A stretch of DNA of 64,000 bases from Septoria linicola. Its lineage: Eukaryota > Ascomycota > Dothideomycetes > Mycosphaerellales > Mycosphaerellaceae. The notes under the pieces were generated by a model. The model was not told where the DNA came from, ran no database searches, and saw nothing but the letters and a program-made list of their open reading frames with translations. The position numbers and the translations under genes are program-made. Below are positions 41,624-52,656 of this stretch, piece by piece (the stretch's first letter is position 1; the number at the start of each line of letters is the position of its first letter). The stretch spans positions 1,240,001 through 1,304,000 of the forward strand of contig CP099424.1 in the NCBI GenBank assembly GCA_024114885.1. Direction: 5' to 3'.

Positions 41624-41942
41624 CTTCTCTTTTGCTGTTCATTACGCTTCGATTTAGCTATCGTGGGCCTAATTCGGACGTAGGGCCATCGAGATATCGC
41701 CCCTGCTTCACTGCCAGTATCGGGCACGCCTCTGCCATGGATCTGATACTCCTGCATCCCTAGAGAGCCTTACTCTTTTGGTCTATGCACTGCATGTACC
41801 TTTGTACTTCGAGATACGCCTGGGACGAAAGTACACCAACGTGACTACTTGTTTGAAGGACCTCGCTCGTCGTCTACCATTACGTTCTCGGTGCAATCTT
41901 TGGCATATGAACGTGGGATATCTACACAACTACAACCAGCAT
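41624..41942. other. short intergenic region
   Basis: About 320 bp between tRNA-Ala(TGC) and the stop codon of the betaine aldehyde dehydrogenase gene. Only the tRNA terminator is recognised. Confidence 0.5.
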
Positions 41943-43445
41943 CTACAACTTGGGGAATGCCGTTGGCACCTTGCCTCCCATCTCCACCAAGGTACTCTTA
42001 TTCTGCACCCAGTTGTCAATACCTCTCCGCCCATTCTCCACACCCAAACCACTCAGCTTCCAGCCACCAACAGGCATCTCCGCCGGCGACTCTCCCCATG
42101 TGTTCACCCATGTGATACCAGCCTCAATCTGGCCTACCACTTTGTGTCCCAAGTCAATGTTCTTGGTAAAGACACCAGCTGCAAGACCCATCTTCGTGTT
42201 GTTGGCACGAGCAATCAGCTTCTCCAGCCAGCCGTTTGATGAGTCGTCATATGGTAGTATGCACATTACTGGTCCGAAAATCTCGTCCGTTGTGATGAGC
42301 ATGTCGTCTGTGCAGTCTGTGAATACAGTCGGCTTCACGTAGAAACCGTTGGCCGATGCGTTGTCCGGCTTGCCTGGTCCACCGAACAGCAACTTCGCTT
42401 GATCGCTTTCGATGCCGTGCTTGATATATTGGTTGACTTTCTTGTAGTGAGTCTCACTCACAAGAGGTCCGTAGTTCGTCTTCTCGTCAAAAAGGTCTCC
42501 GGCACGGATATTGCCCATGTGCTCCAGAAGGACTTTCTCAAACTTGCTCTTCATGCTCTTCGGCACGAAAACTCGGGTTCCGTTCGTGCAGACTTGTCCA
42601 GTAGAGAAGAAGTTTGCCATCATGGCGCCGTTGACTGCATCGTCCACAGCTGCATCTGGTAGGATAATGCAAGGAGATTTGCCACCCAGCTCCATGGTCA
42701 CATATTTCATGCCGCCCGAAGCCGCACCAGCGACTTTCATGCCCGTGCTGACTTGTCCGGTGAAGGATACCTTCTTGATAGCAGGGTGACCGGACAGCAT
42801 TGCGCCGACATCACCGGCACCTTGCACCACATTGAAAACTCCAGGAGGCACACCAGCTTCAGTGTAGATCTCCGCAAGCTTAAGTGCATGAAGTGGCGTG
42901 AACTCAGATGGCTTGTAGACCATGCAGTTGCCCGCTGCTAGACATGGGGCGGACTTCCACAATGCAATCTGAATTGGATAATTCCAAGCACCGATTCCAG
43001 CACAGACTCCGAGTGGTGCTTTCGTGGTGTATACCCAAGCATCCGGTCGGAGTTGTGTCGTCTCGCCATTTAGACCTCCAGACGCGATCAGGTTTGCGTA
43101 GTACTCCAGCACGTCAGCACCAGTAGCAACATCCACCGCACTAGTCTCGGAAAATGCCTTTCCAGTGTCGTGTGTCTCGATCTTGGCCAGTTCATCATTC
43201 CTTTCTCTCAGAAGCGCCACCGCTCGTAGGAGAATTCGCGATCTCTCCATAGGTGACATGGCAGCCCATTTCGGAAAGGCATTTTGTGCAGACTTCACTG
43301 CCGCATCCACAGATGATTTGTCGGCCTTGCATATGTCTGCGATTGGCTTCCCAGATGATGGATCTATGGTCTGGAAAGTGTCTCTAGTCGTCTGGCGTTT
43401 GCCTCCATAGTACAGCGTCTGCTGTTCGTACTTGACCGAGGCCAT
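41943..43445 (-). CDS. betaine aldehyde dehydrogenase (ALDH family)
   Basis: This is a single exon of 500 aa from the ATG at 43445. The enzyme oxidises an aldehyde to the acid with NAD(P)+; next to a choline oxidase, betaine aldehyde to glycine betaine is the likely reaction. It has GAWNYPIQIALWKSAPCLAAGN (cofactor-binding Asn/Lys region), the general-base Glu in MELGGKSP at 252 and the nucleophile Cys in GQVCTNGTR at 286. The FSTGQVCTNGTRVFVP block is typical of the BADH subfamily (ALDH9-like). There is no targeting sequence, so it is probably cytosolic. It is divergent from the choline oxidase gene, about 1 kb away, which suggests co-regulation. Confidence 0.95.
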   Translation of the reverse strand: MASVKYEQQTLYYGGKRQTTRDTFQTIDPSSGKPIADICKADKSSVDAAVKSAQNAFPKWAAMSPMERSRILLRAVALLRERNDELAKIETHDTGKAFSETSAVDVATGADVLEYYANLIASGGLNGETTQLRPDAWVYTTKAPLGVCAGIGAWNYPIQIALWKSAPCLAAGNCMVYKPSEFTPLHALKLAEIYTEAGVPPGVFNVVQGAGDVGAMLSGHPAIKKVSFTGQVSTGMKVAGAASGGMKYVTMELGGKSPCIILPDAAVDDAVNGAMMANFFSTGQVCTNGTRVFVPKSMKSKFEKVLLEHMGNIRAGDLFDEKTNYGPLVSETHYKKVNQYIKHGIESDQAKLLFGGPGKPDNASANGFYVKPTVFTDCTDDMLITTDEIFGPVMCILPYDDSSNGWLEKLIARANNTKMGLAAGVFTKNIDLGHKVVGQIEAGITWVNTWGESPAEMPVGGWKLSGLGVENGRRGIDNWVQNKSTLVEMGGKVPTAFPKL

Positions 43446-44438
43446 TTTGAGTAGTATAAACACCGTCTACTACGGTATGCACAACGATGGATCAGTGCAA
43501 ATGAAGAGACGGCAGTTGCCAAATCACGTGGGCTAGTTGAATATACAGAGGGCGGCCAAAAGAAGTAAAGACAGCCGACTATCTCTGGCGTGAGGTGTGA
43601 CGAGGCTGGGTCGGGTCCTGGCTTGCGGTTGTCGAAAAATTCTAACGCAGGGACTAACTAAAGAGCTCGAGCACGGCTGTGGTACGTAGCAGATTAAGGA
43701 CTCAATCTTTTGGTTGAATGCTCGCTAAAGTGCAGCGGCTCTCACAGATTGGCCGATGAGATGATGTAGCTGACCTGCAAAGCTGCAGCAGCGAAGCCTT
43801 TGCGGCGTCTGGTCAGGCGAGGCTGGGCGAACGACGGCACAAGAAGGTGATGTCGAGCATTGAGTTCTGGTAGGGCATAGCGGCGATCGCGAAACTCTTG
43901 ACATCGTCATAATCTGGCCAGCTTTTCGACCGAAGCAGCATCACAGCCAATGAACAGTCCTCCTTTCTGTCGCAGAAATCCATGGCACCCATGATATCTG
44001 ACATCACGATGTTGCGCTAGTCACACTCTCGCCGACATCCATCCTCCTCCGAGCTTGGAGTGGGCGCGCGGTGTGCTGCAAAGGCAGCCATCCCGAGAGC
44101 TCTAGTTAGCGCAGTGGCACACGAGTCTCGAGCTCCTTCGTGTAGAACTATCGCCATGGGCAGATCGAGTCGCGGCCGTGGAGGAAACAGCGGCCGAGAA
44201 GAACCATCGATCCAAAGGATCGTGGTCAGCGGGTGGAGCTGTCTCTCTGGGAAAGATTCGTAAGATTTTACATTTGAGCTTTGGCCGCTGTCTCTCTGTC
44301 TCTTCCTCTACTCACCCTCGCCTTTACTCTCATTGCAGAACGGTTTTGTGAGGCGGACTACTACTCTCGCTTGCATAACAGAAATAGCAAGCTTATATAC
44401 CCATCCACGATCTTGCCCATCAGAACAAGATCGCCAAT
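43446..44438. promoter_or_regulatory. bidirectional promoter of the BADH / choline oxidase pair
   Basis: This 993-bp region separates the two start codons. It holds no supported gene. The 3' part next to choline oxidase is pyrimidine-rich (CTCTCTGTCTCTTCC), typical of fungal core promoters. No specific regulator site is claimed. Confidence 0.6.
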
Positions 44439-46079
44439 ATGAGCGCCAGCGGCACCACCAACCAGCTGTCCGCCCAGGACGTGGACAGCTATGACTTTAT
44501 CATTGTCGGTGGAGGTACTGCAGGATGTGTGATTGCCTCACGTCTTTCCGAGTACCTTCCTAACAAGAAGGTTCTGCTTATCGAGGCTGGACCTTCGGAT
44601 TTCATGGACGATCGCGTACTGCTTCTGAAGGACTGGCTGAACCTTCTCGGCGGCGAGCTCGACTACGACTACCCCACGACCGAGCAGCCACATGGCAACT
44701 CTCACATCCGACACTCTCGAGCTAAGGTTCTGGGAGGCTGCTCATCACACAACACTCTGATCAGCTTCCGACCATTCGAGCATGATTGCAAGCGCTGGGT
44801 CGCGCAGGGCTGCAAGGGTTGGGACTTCAAGACTTTTACGAGAATTCTGGACAATCTAAAGAACACTGTGCAACCGGTGCACGAGAGGCACAGGAACCAG
44901 TTGACTCGCGACTGGGTCGAGACTGGTGCCAAGACTTTGGACATTCCAGTAGTCCACGATTACAACAAGGAGATCCGTTCGACTGGTGCTCTGCACCCAG
45001 GTATTGGCTTCTTGTCTGTTTCGTACAACCCAGATGATGGCCGACGAAGCAGTGCCAGTGTCGCATACATTCACCCAATCCTGCGAGGTGATGAGAGGAG
45101 ACCAAACTTGACCATTTTGACCAACGCATGGGTAAGCAAGCTTAACCTGCAGGGCTCAAAGGTCACTGGTGTGAACGTGACACTACAAGATGGTACAAAG
45201 CACACTCTGACTGCAAAGTCCGAGACCATCCTCAGTGCCGGTGCTGTAGACACTCCTCGTCTGATGATGCTGTCTGGTCTGGGCCCAAAGCAACAATTGA
45301 CAGACCTGGGCATTGAAGTGCTCAAGGACCTTCCAGGTGTTGGTGAAAACCTGCTTGATCACCCAGAATCGATCATCATGTGGGAGCTGAACAAGCCTGT
45401 TGACCACAACATGACTGTCATGGATTCCGATGCCGCCATCTTCTTGCGAAGAGAGGTACCCAATGCAGCAGGCACCGACGGCGATATCATTGACATCATG
45501 GCTCACTGCTACCAAGTGCCGTTCGTGTACAACACTGAGCGATTGGGCTATGATGTTCCAAAGGAGGCATTCTGCGTGACTCCTAACATTCCTCGTCCAC
45601 GATCGCGTGGTAAGCTCTACCTCACTAGCAAGGACCCAAGCGTGAAGCCTGCCCTTGACTTCCGATACTTCTCTGACCCAGAGGGCTACGATGCTGCTAC
45701 CATCGTTGAGGGTCTCAAGGCTGCCCGCAAGATTGCCGAGCAGGCACCATTCAAGGACTGGCTCAAGCGCGAGATCGCACCAGGACCTGAGATTCAGTCC
45801 GACGAGGCGCTCAGCGAGTACGGCCGTCGCGTAGCACACACAGTCTACCACCCAGCAGGTACCACCAAGATGGGTGATGTCAAGACCAACCACATGGCAG
45901 TCGTTGACCCAGAGCTGAAGATCCGCGGTCTTCAGGGTGTCAGAATCGCCGATGCAGGTGTCTTCCCAGAGATGCCATCCATCAACCCTATGCTTACTGT
46001 GCTCTCAATTGGTGAGAGATGCGCAGAGATGATTGCTCAAGAGCACGGCTGGACTGGACTTGAGCGTGCACGATTGTAG
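44439..46079 (+). CDS. choline oxidase-like GMC oxidoreductase
   Basis: This is a single exon of 546 aa. GMC flavoenzymes bind FAD covalently or non-covalently and oxidise alcohols with O2. This one has the ADP-binding DFIIVGGGTAGCVIASRLSE, GGCSSHN, the PROSITE-type SAGAVDTPRLMMLSGLG and the C-terminal catalytic region VYHPAGTTKMG followed by IADAGVFPEMPSINPMLTV. The VYHPAGT.KMG (catalytic His) and N-P-M (Asn) spacing and the HPESIIMWE segment match choline oxidase. That enzyme makes glycine betaine from choline via the aldehyde. Its neighbour, the divergent BADH, could use the released aldehyde. No peroxisomal tail is evident (C terminus ARL resembles a PTS1-like tripeptide and merits checking). 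Confidence 0.93.
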   Translation: MSASGTTNQLSAQDVDSYDFIIVGGGTAGCVIASRLSEYLPNKKVLLIEAGPSDFMDDRVLLLKDWLNLLGGELDYDYPTTEQPHGNSHIRHSRAKVLGGCSSHNTLISFRPFEHDCKRWVAQGCKGWDFKTFTRILDNLKNTVQPVHERHRNQLTRDWVETGAKTLDIPVVHDYNKEIRSTGALHPGIGFLSVSYNPDDGRRSSASVAYIHPILRGDERRPNLTILTNAWVSKLNLQGSKVTGVNVTLQDGTKHTLTAKSETILSAGAVDTPRLMMLSGLGPKQQLTDLGIEVLKDLPGVGENLLDHPESIIMWELNKPVDHNMTVMDSDAAIFLRREVPNAAGTDGDIIDIMAHCYQVPFVYNTERLGYDVPKEAFCVTPNIPRPRSRGKLYLTSKDPSVKPALDFRYFSDPEGYDAATIVEGLKAARKIAEQAPFKDWLKREIAPGPEIQSDEALSEYGRRVAHTVYHPAGTTKMGDVKTNHMAVVDPELKIRGLQGVRIADAGVFPEMPSINPMLTVLSIGERCAEMIAQEHGWTGLERARL

Positions 46080-46494
46080 ATATCAACGAAGAGTGTGGAG
46101 TTATTGTATGAACGGCGGGCGGGCGGGCGGGCGTTTCTGCATCATAGCGCATCTTGTGAATACCCAGGCTGAGCGTCTCCATCTGCTATTACAGAATATA
46201 CGAAGACGAATCTAGAGCCTGTGTACATCAACTTGCACAGCTGTTACACATTATGCAAAGAAGCAAGCGAGCACACTTCCAATCGAGCATTGCGCGTTCC
46301 TTATCTCTCGTATCATTGACCAGCGAAAGTGTCTCTCAAAAGAGACACGCTAATCCCTTGAGCGCATCCTCAACATGTCGCGGGCTTGCTATGGACTCCA
46401 TTGACGGATACAAACATCTCATCCAGCATCAACGACTTTTGACCACCGACACAACACAATCATGAGTTAACTAGGGCTCAAGTGGCCTTATCAG
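46080..46494. other. intergenic with short G/C repeat
   Basis: Downstream of choline oxidase, a GGGC-type microsatellite (cGGGCGGGCGGGCGGGC) lies near 46117-46133. Nothing else. Confidence 0.6.
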
Positions 46495-46930
46495 CTAACG
46501 TGTTTGATAAGCATGTGACGCAGATAGGCATGTGACGCAGTCCAAATTTCACCAAAATCGCGATTTTTCAAAAAGCGATATCTCTACGAACAACGAAGAT
46601 CTAGACTTAGAATATCAGGTACACCTTTCTAGACATAAGATATAGTATATAGAGTAGTCTAATTGTCGCTCTAAGTTATAATATACGAGATTAGACTTAA
46701 AAAAGTCGTAGGACTAGTATATTCTATTATATATACGTAATAGCGAAGGTAACCTATATATTCGTCCTATATTCCTAAATCTAATAGCCTAACTTCCTTA
46801 TCTAAAATTTAATCTTGAGTCTAAATATATACTATTCGTAGAGATATCGCTTTTTGAAAAATCGCGATTTCAGTGTAATTTGGACTGCGTCACATGCCTA
46901 TCTGCGTCACATGCTTATCAAACACGTTAG
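46495..46930. mobile_element. MITE-like element with about 95-bp terminal inverted repeats
   Basis: The two ends, CTAACGTGTTTGATAAGCAT.. and its complement ending ..CACGTTAG, are near-identical over about 95 bp. They include GCATGTGACGCAG twice within each arm. A few mismatches occur around the AATTTCACCAAAAT/AATTTGG stretch. The 240-bp core is very AT-rich without coding capacity. A TA at each end may be the target duplication. No transposase is present. The length and long TIRs suggest a foldback-type or mariner-derived MITE, distinct from the one at 16184. Confidence 0.85.
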
Positions 46931-47740
46931 TGCAAGATAGCAAGATCTCGAGAGACCCAACATGCGGAGCCACCACATAGCAACAATCCGCAACCTTCCC
47001 TCATCACTTTCAAGAATCTGCGAATCGAGAGCAGCCCTCTCCTTCTTGACCATGGCAATAGAGTAATGGCGGTTCTCCTTGATTCGTAGCATCGCATAAC
47101 CATGCAATCACGCACATCGATATGTTCTGGAGGTTTTTTAATGTTATCGTTGAATGCAGTATGTACTTTTTATTGAACAGTATGTCCTAATGGCAGCTCC
47201 ATTGTCCAGAGGTTGTCGTCTCTCAGTTGCTTGCTTGGCCTATTAGTAGAAGAAGTGAACTGCCCATTTTGGTCTTGGTGAAAGCTTAGGGTTGTGCTCA
47301 ATAAAGCTGTGGGACGCCGGTGATGTGTCGAGTAAGCATTTGCTTTGTCTTCGTACTGCGTATGCGTGCTTTTGTACTTTCCGTTGGTATGTTTGTGGAG
47401 TTTGAGTAGCTTCTGATAGGGCTGTGAGTAGGTGTGGTGAGTTTGTGGAATTAGCACTTTTCGTGAAATCGCGTCAGTCGAGAAAGATGACATGAAGAAT
47501 ATGCATTTGACTCACACAAATTTTCGACATCAAAATATTGGAGAGCTCCGATGTGTGCAGAAGACGGCCGTCATTGACCGTAGACGAGACAGGTTGAAGA
47601 CCAAGATAAGAGGTCAAGGAACAGGACAGGACGGACATGCATACGATGCCTCCATACAATACACATGCTATGCTATGCAACAGAACACTGTTCTCGCTCG
47701 GAACGCTATCAAAGACCAATGATGCAATGCTATGCTATGC
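46931..47740. other. intergenic, nothing recognised
   Basis: About 810 bp downstream of the TIR element and on the 3' side of the MFS gene. Contains no supported gene. Confidence 0.5.
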
Positions 47741-49150
47741 TTACACGACTGCTTTTCCTGCAAAGTACCACCCACCACACCACAGCCCCACAGGTAGAGC
47801 GGACACACCGCCCAGCAACCCTAAAGCCCAAGTCATCGTGCCCCAGCCCGCAGCATCCATGACCATACCCGCCATCAACGGACCAAGAAAGTTGCCGCTC
47901 GCCCACGCGATATTGAACCAAGCGTACGCGGAACCATAGTAACTCACGTCCGCCATGCCCTTCTCCTCGTCCTCCTTCTCCATTCTCGAAGCCTCAGAGG
48001 TGATTTCCGCGAACAGTGGTTCGAGGACGAGAGCCATGCAGCTACCCACCAGAACCAACAGCACACACAGCAGAGCTTTATGCTGTGTGGAGTTCTGCGA
48101 GATGAAGCGGAGACAGACGAGGGAGATGCAGAAGAGGAGGTAGCCAGCGACTGCGAACCATCGGCCTCCATGGCGGTCTGTGAAGCGCCCAATGACGGGG
48201 CCGAAGATGGCGGGGAGGGAAAGAGGGACGAAGATGAGGCCGCCGCCGATGGCGTCCCAGTGGAAGGTGGAGTGGACGAAGAGAGGTAGAGTGGCTTGGA
48301 AGCCGGAGAAGACGAGGGCGAGGACCATGATGCCCCAGAGCGCGACTAGGAAGCGGATGGAGCAGACCATGCGGAGGATGGGTGGCAGTCTTGTGCTTGT
48401 GGTAGATGGTTCTTGAACTAGTGTTGATTGGGATGAGATGCTGATTTGGTCGATGGCGACCGACGGCTCCTTCTTTATGCTTGATGGTGCGCTTTCGAGC
48501 TTAACGATTGATACCTCGCATGGGTTCGCGTTGGTGAAGGTTGGGTTCGTTTGCTCAACCATGACGAGTCGTAGCAGGATATCGATGACCACGATGGCAA
48601 TGATGAGACCGAAGACGGCATGGTAGCCACACTTGGCGAAGACAATGCCACCAAGGAAAGGTGCTGTCAGACTGCCAGCGTTCAGAGCAATGCCGACATA
48701 GCCCATGTATTCTCCAACATGCTGCTTTCCGCATGTGTCGACAAGCACTGCTAGACCGGTCGTCCATACCACAGTTGATGCAAATCCTTGCAAAGCTCGG
48801 CCAACGACTTGTCCCGCGATCGTGGGAGTGAACCATAGCATCAGCGTGGAGCCGAGAAGGATGAGAAGTCCGATGAGGAAGGGAGTCCGCCTGGACTTTG
48901 AGCGATCAGTGTACCATCCCCATGGAATGGCCACAACGACGCAGGCTATCCCAAAAACTCCCAGCAGAATCGAGACCCAGAATTGCACACGCTCTTTTGA
49001 AACGCCCACACGTTGTTGTAAGCTGTAGGGGTAGACTGGAATGATGGCCGCGAAGAGGAACTGATCTGTGAAGACAGCGTATGCAATGACGAATGTGATG
49101 AATGCTGTTGATGACCGGAAGGATTGAAGTGCACCTCGTATCGATTCCAT
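47741..49150 (-). CDS. MFS transporter (DHA1, VMAT-like drug/amine family)
   Basis: This is a single exon of 469 aa from the ATG at 49150 (MESIRGALQSFRSST). An in-frame ATG at 49318 would add 56 residues but yields an extra hydrophobic leader unlike the family. Twelve predicted membrane segments are seen. Loop 2-3 carries GWYTDRSKSRRTP (the D-R-x2-R/K motif A). The GYVGIALNAGSLTAPFLGGIVF segment matches antiporter motif C of DHA1 transporters. A Ser/Thr-rich cytosolic loop lies in the middle. Such proteins expel drugs, toxins or polyamines in exchange for protons at the plasma or vacuolar membrane; substrate unknown. Confidence 0.9.
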   Translation of the reverse strand: MESIRGALQSFRSSTAFITFVIAYAVFTDQFLFAAIIPVYPYSLQQRVGVSKERVQFWVSILLGVFGIACVVVAIPWGWYTDRSKSRRTPFLIGLLILLGSTLMLWFTPTIAGQVVGRALQGFASTVVWTTGLAVLVDTCGKQHVGEYMGYVGIALNAGSLTAPFLGGIVFAKCGYHAVFGLIIAIVVIDILLRLVMVEQTNPTFTNANPCEVSIVKLESAPSSIKKEPSVAIDQISISSQSTLVQEPSTTSTRLPPILRMVCSIRFLVALWGIMVLALVFSGFQATLPLFVHSTFHWDAIGGGLIFVPLSLPAIFGPVIGRFTDRHGGRWFAVAGYLLFCISLVCLRFISQNSTQHKALLCVLLVLVGSCMALVLEPLFAEITSEASRMEKEDEEKGMADVSYYGSAYAWFNIAWASGNFLGPLMAGMVMDAAGWGTMTWALGLLGGVSALPVGLWCGGWYFAGKAVV

Positions 49151-50064
49151 TATGGTAGAGGGAATGTCCCAGGCTGCTGTACGACACCGAATGGACCAGG
49201 TCAGACTTGAAATGGATATGATGATGTGAATGGAAAGGATCAACAAACGAGCGCGAAGGATGTGTTGTAGCATGTTTGGCCAAGGTGTTGTTTGTGTCAG
49301 TTTGCCAACCGCGGCCATACCGAAGGTGCACGTAGCAGCTACAGTCTTGCAGCAGAGACCAATGGCTTGCTCCTATCCATGGAAACGGCGGTCGAATGCA
49401 CGAGAGGCTTGCATAACATGGCTTGCACGTGGCATGGTACAGCGAGCTGTTCAGGTTTAGTGCGACCATAGGGCTGATCTGGACGCTGGTATAGATGCAA
49501 GCCGTTTCGTCCATTGCCTGTATTGGATATGGCATCGTAGATGTGTTGCGAGTGGCTTGCACTCGGTAGGCGACTCCGCAAGCCACGCCAGCAATGATTG
49601 GTATGAACTGGACTCCCGACTGAGCTTTGAGTTTGTGGTGCTGTTTTGTGGAGAGCTGTGCGTGCCGTGTCGACTCAGCCTTACCGCTATGCGCCAGTAT
49701 GGCATGATGCTGGCAGTGCTGTACAGCTTGCATTGCATGCTCGCATTGATCTCTATTCGGTTCCATGTCCGAGAAGCAGCAGTGTAGTTGTCGCATTGTC
49801 GTAAAAGGATCAAGATGCACTTGGCAGCTGTTCCGGTGGCTGAACTCAATCTCCAGGTCTCATCTTGCTTGCCTTTTCAAGCGCACGTTTGTCTCCCGCG
49901 TTGCTGATTTTACGCACTGGTCTCGACATACTAGTAGGACACTACTATGTCGTAGCAACGTACGCTCTCAGCCAGCCTTGTACCTGGCATCATTTAACAA
50001 CAGGTACCTCGGATGAGACGTTCGGAGTCTGTCGGTGCGCGCAGTACTCCGACGTGGTGGTTGT
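49151..50064. other. intergenic, nothing recognised
   Basis: About 910 bp upstream of the MFS gene and downstream of the lipid-kinase-like gene. Includes the possible longer MFS start at 49318. No other support. Confidence 0.5.
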
Positions 50065-51569
50065 TCACACAATAAGATCGACCACACCCATTTGACCAGC
50101 TCGGACCTCAACCCAGCCGTCCTTCTCGACACGGATGATCTTTCCATCGATGCAAACACGACGCCATCGGCCTTCGTCTTCGCGGAACTCAATTCGGAGA
50201 GCGTCGATTTCCTCGTAGCCGACACGCTCGTCTTCGACGTGCTGCCCGCCTTGATATGCTTTGCCCATGATGGACATGGCATCGTCTCCACTCATGGGTC
50301 CAAAGTGCACCAAGCGCAGCTTGCCATCAAGTTCTCTTGCTGCTGGACTGATAGTGAAGCCCTTTTCAAGTTGACTACACAACGTTGCCAATACGTAAGC
50401 GTGCTCACCGTCTCGTATAGCATGCCATTCACTCTGACCAGGTCGCTGAATGGAAACGTTCGCTCGATACACGTGAGGCGCCGACCCATCACTTGGAGCT
50501 AGAGCTTCTTTTGCAGCCATCTTGAAGCGCTCCACGCCGAACTTTCTGAATTCGGTGGTGTCACTGTCAGCTACTAGTCCGGCGTGTAAGCCCCATGATG
50601 CTACTACAGATCCGTGGGCTACGGCGACGCCATCAGCAGTATGAAGTGGTCGCTCTTGACGAGCTTCGTCGAATAGTAGACGAGCACCGGACGAGAAGCT
50701 GGCGCAGAAGAGTGGCAGCTCTTTCAAGCCGCCTCGCAGCCAGGCTTTGAGGCCCAAGCTGTTATCTTGTGTTAGACCAGCACTGTGAGCAAGAGCATTA
50801 CCTGTGCCAAGCGGCAAGAGTGAGATGTTTGGTTTCGTGTACTGCTGACCGCGCTGACCCGAGAGGATAGTGTTGACAATGTCGACAACACCTCCGTCAC
50901 CACTCAGCAGCATGACCGATTGGCTAATGCCGAGGTTGGCTTGTGGCAGGAGGACATCTCGTGTAAAGTCGGAAATGCTGTTTTCTGAAGAAGTGTAGTG
51001 CAGCACGTAATCCTTAGGTTCGTCGACCTTGACAAAGTCTAGAGCAGGCTTGACAAGCTGTTTCCACACGTCTGCAGCTAGGCCTGTACCAGAAGCTATC
51101 GACACGATGATGTGGAAGTTGGGCTGAACGGTGCTACGGTCTTGTCTGAAGTACCAGCAGTTTGCACCAACTGCAGGAGCGACAAAGTCTCTGGTCAACG
51201 GCTCTGGCGGGTTGTTCAAGATGGCACTTCTGAACAGCACAGGAGATGCTTTGGGATTCTGCGCAGCATCCGGGTTCTCCTCCACGTAGAGGAAGTAGTA
51301 GTCGCCAGAAGTGGCGTCCCTTGGCACGCAAGCGAGTATGTTCTTGGACGAGATCTTGGTCCATGTGGATGTGGGATCTGCACAGATAGCATACGATGAG
51401 CATCATCGTCAATCGTAGGCATCTCATCTGCACACGTACAGACTTTGTAGCCCTCGACATATCCGAGACCAGCTTCATCGTCACCCTCAGCAGGCTTGTA
51501 GAAGAGCGTGGCGGGTCTGCCATCGATCTTGCCCTCCGTGTGGGCGGGAGATGACTGTGACGCGCCCAT
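50065..51569 (-). CDS. diacylglycerol/sphingoid-base kinase-like protein
   Basis: Exons, in transcript order, are 51569-51440 and 51377-50065. The intron is GTACGT..TGCAG (62 nt), and the join gives 480 aa. The catalytic-domain glycine motif is LLSGDGGVVDIVNTIL, followed by LPLGTGNALAHSAGL, both conserved in DAGK_cat/LCB kinases. These phosphorylate diacylglycerol or sphingoid bases with ATP at membranes. In the C-terminal part HFGPMSGDDAMSIM and the IDGKIIRVEKDGW strand fit the family's beta-sandwich. The N terminus MGASQSS may be a myristoylation signal (Gly2, Ser6). It is divergent from the small membrane protein gene, with 298 bp between starts. Confidence 0.88.
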
Positions 51570-51867
51570 GTTATTGACAACGATGTACAGCAAGGTGGGA
51601 TGTCAAGTGTACAAGCATGTTTGTGGTGAGAGGTGTTGGGAGAGAGATGCAGCAGGCAGGTGGACGCTTGCTTCAGCCTCGCGTCGAGCTGCCACTGCCA
51701 CTTCTGCCGTCTGCTCGACGCTCTCCAACCAACGGCCGGTGCTCCGACGGCGACCGATACGCAGCTGCAATACATCGACAGTGTTGCGCCTCTCCACCAA
51801 CAGCAACGATCCGTGATTGTGCATGGGAACGAGAACGAGCAGCGCAACAGCAGACATCTAGGCCAGC

Positions 51868-52656
51868 ATGGCCCTCAGCCCCGGCTGGGTCTTCTTCATT
51901 GTCCTCATCTTGCTGGTCCTGGCAGCAGGAGGCGGCTATGGAGGGTGAGAGCACTTCCCATGCCACTGATATCCCTCCGCAAGGAAGGCTGACGAGCATT
52001 TTCCCCCCAGCTACACAAGATGGCGAGCGAACCGCTTAGGTCTCCCTCCACCACCCCTCAATCCCTTCGCCAAACGACGAGACGACGCGACATACCGAGC
52101 ACCCTCGCCCCGTGCCGGCGGACTCCAAGGCTGGATCGCCGATAAATGGAACGCCCTCCAGAACAAGCGCACTGCAGGCGGCGCATACGAATCCACCGGC
52201 TACGGCGGAGCACGCAGTGGTGGAGCTGGACGGCGAGGGTTTGGCCCACTCGACCCGGACGAAGCATGGGATGCGCGCGTCGACAATGAAGCGTCGGGCT
52301 ACTACGAGGAGCAAGAACTCGGTCTGCAGGATCCCAATCAGGGACCTTATGGCGGGCATGGCTACGCAGAGAACACGAACCTTGGCGTCGGCGGAATCGA
52401 AGCAGGGCGAGGGCGGAGTAAGTCCCGACAACGCGAGCTGGATGACCGGTATGACGACGAGGTTCACGGAGGAGGTTCGTCGACTCTGAACCCCTTTGGA
52501 GATGATGCGGAGCACAGCAATATGCGCGGTATGAGTCCTAGACCGGACACGGATCGAACAACGTCGTATCATGGCAGCACGAAGAGCGGGCATCAGAAGA
52601 AGGGAAGTGACGATAGTCCGACGGAAAGGAGGAGCATGTTTACAGAGGATGTGTAG
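51868..52656 (+). CDS. small single-pass membrane protein, 'acid phosphatase-like' family
   Basis: Exons are 51868-51944 and 52011-52656. The intron is GTGAGA..CCCCAG (66 nt), and the join gives 240 aa. The first 25 residues (MALSPGWVFFIVLILLVLAAGGG) form an N-terminal membrane anchor. The next residues are YTRWRANRLGLPPPPLNPFAKR, and the rest is soluble and rich in Gly, Asp and Arg. Fungal databases often label such proteins 'acid phosphatase-like', but no phosphatase motif is visible here, so I treat the name as unproven. The ATG (agcATGgcc) lies near the divergent lipid-kinase start. Confidence 0.82.

Noticed and set aside
45183..45893. 236-codon minus-strand frame opposite choline oxidase
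   Set aside because: Antisense shadow of codon-biased coding sequence.
49151..49318. Upstream 56-residue extension of the DHA1 transporter
   Set aside because: Starts with ATG but adds an extra hydrophobic leader not expected in the family; the ATG at 49150 gives the usual N terminus.
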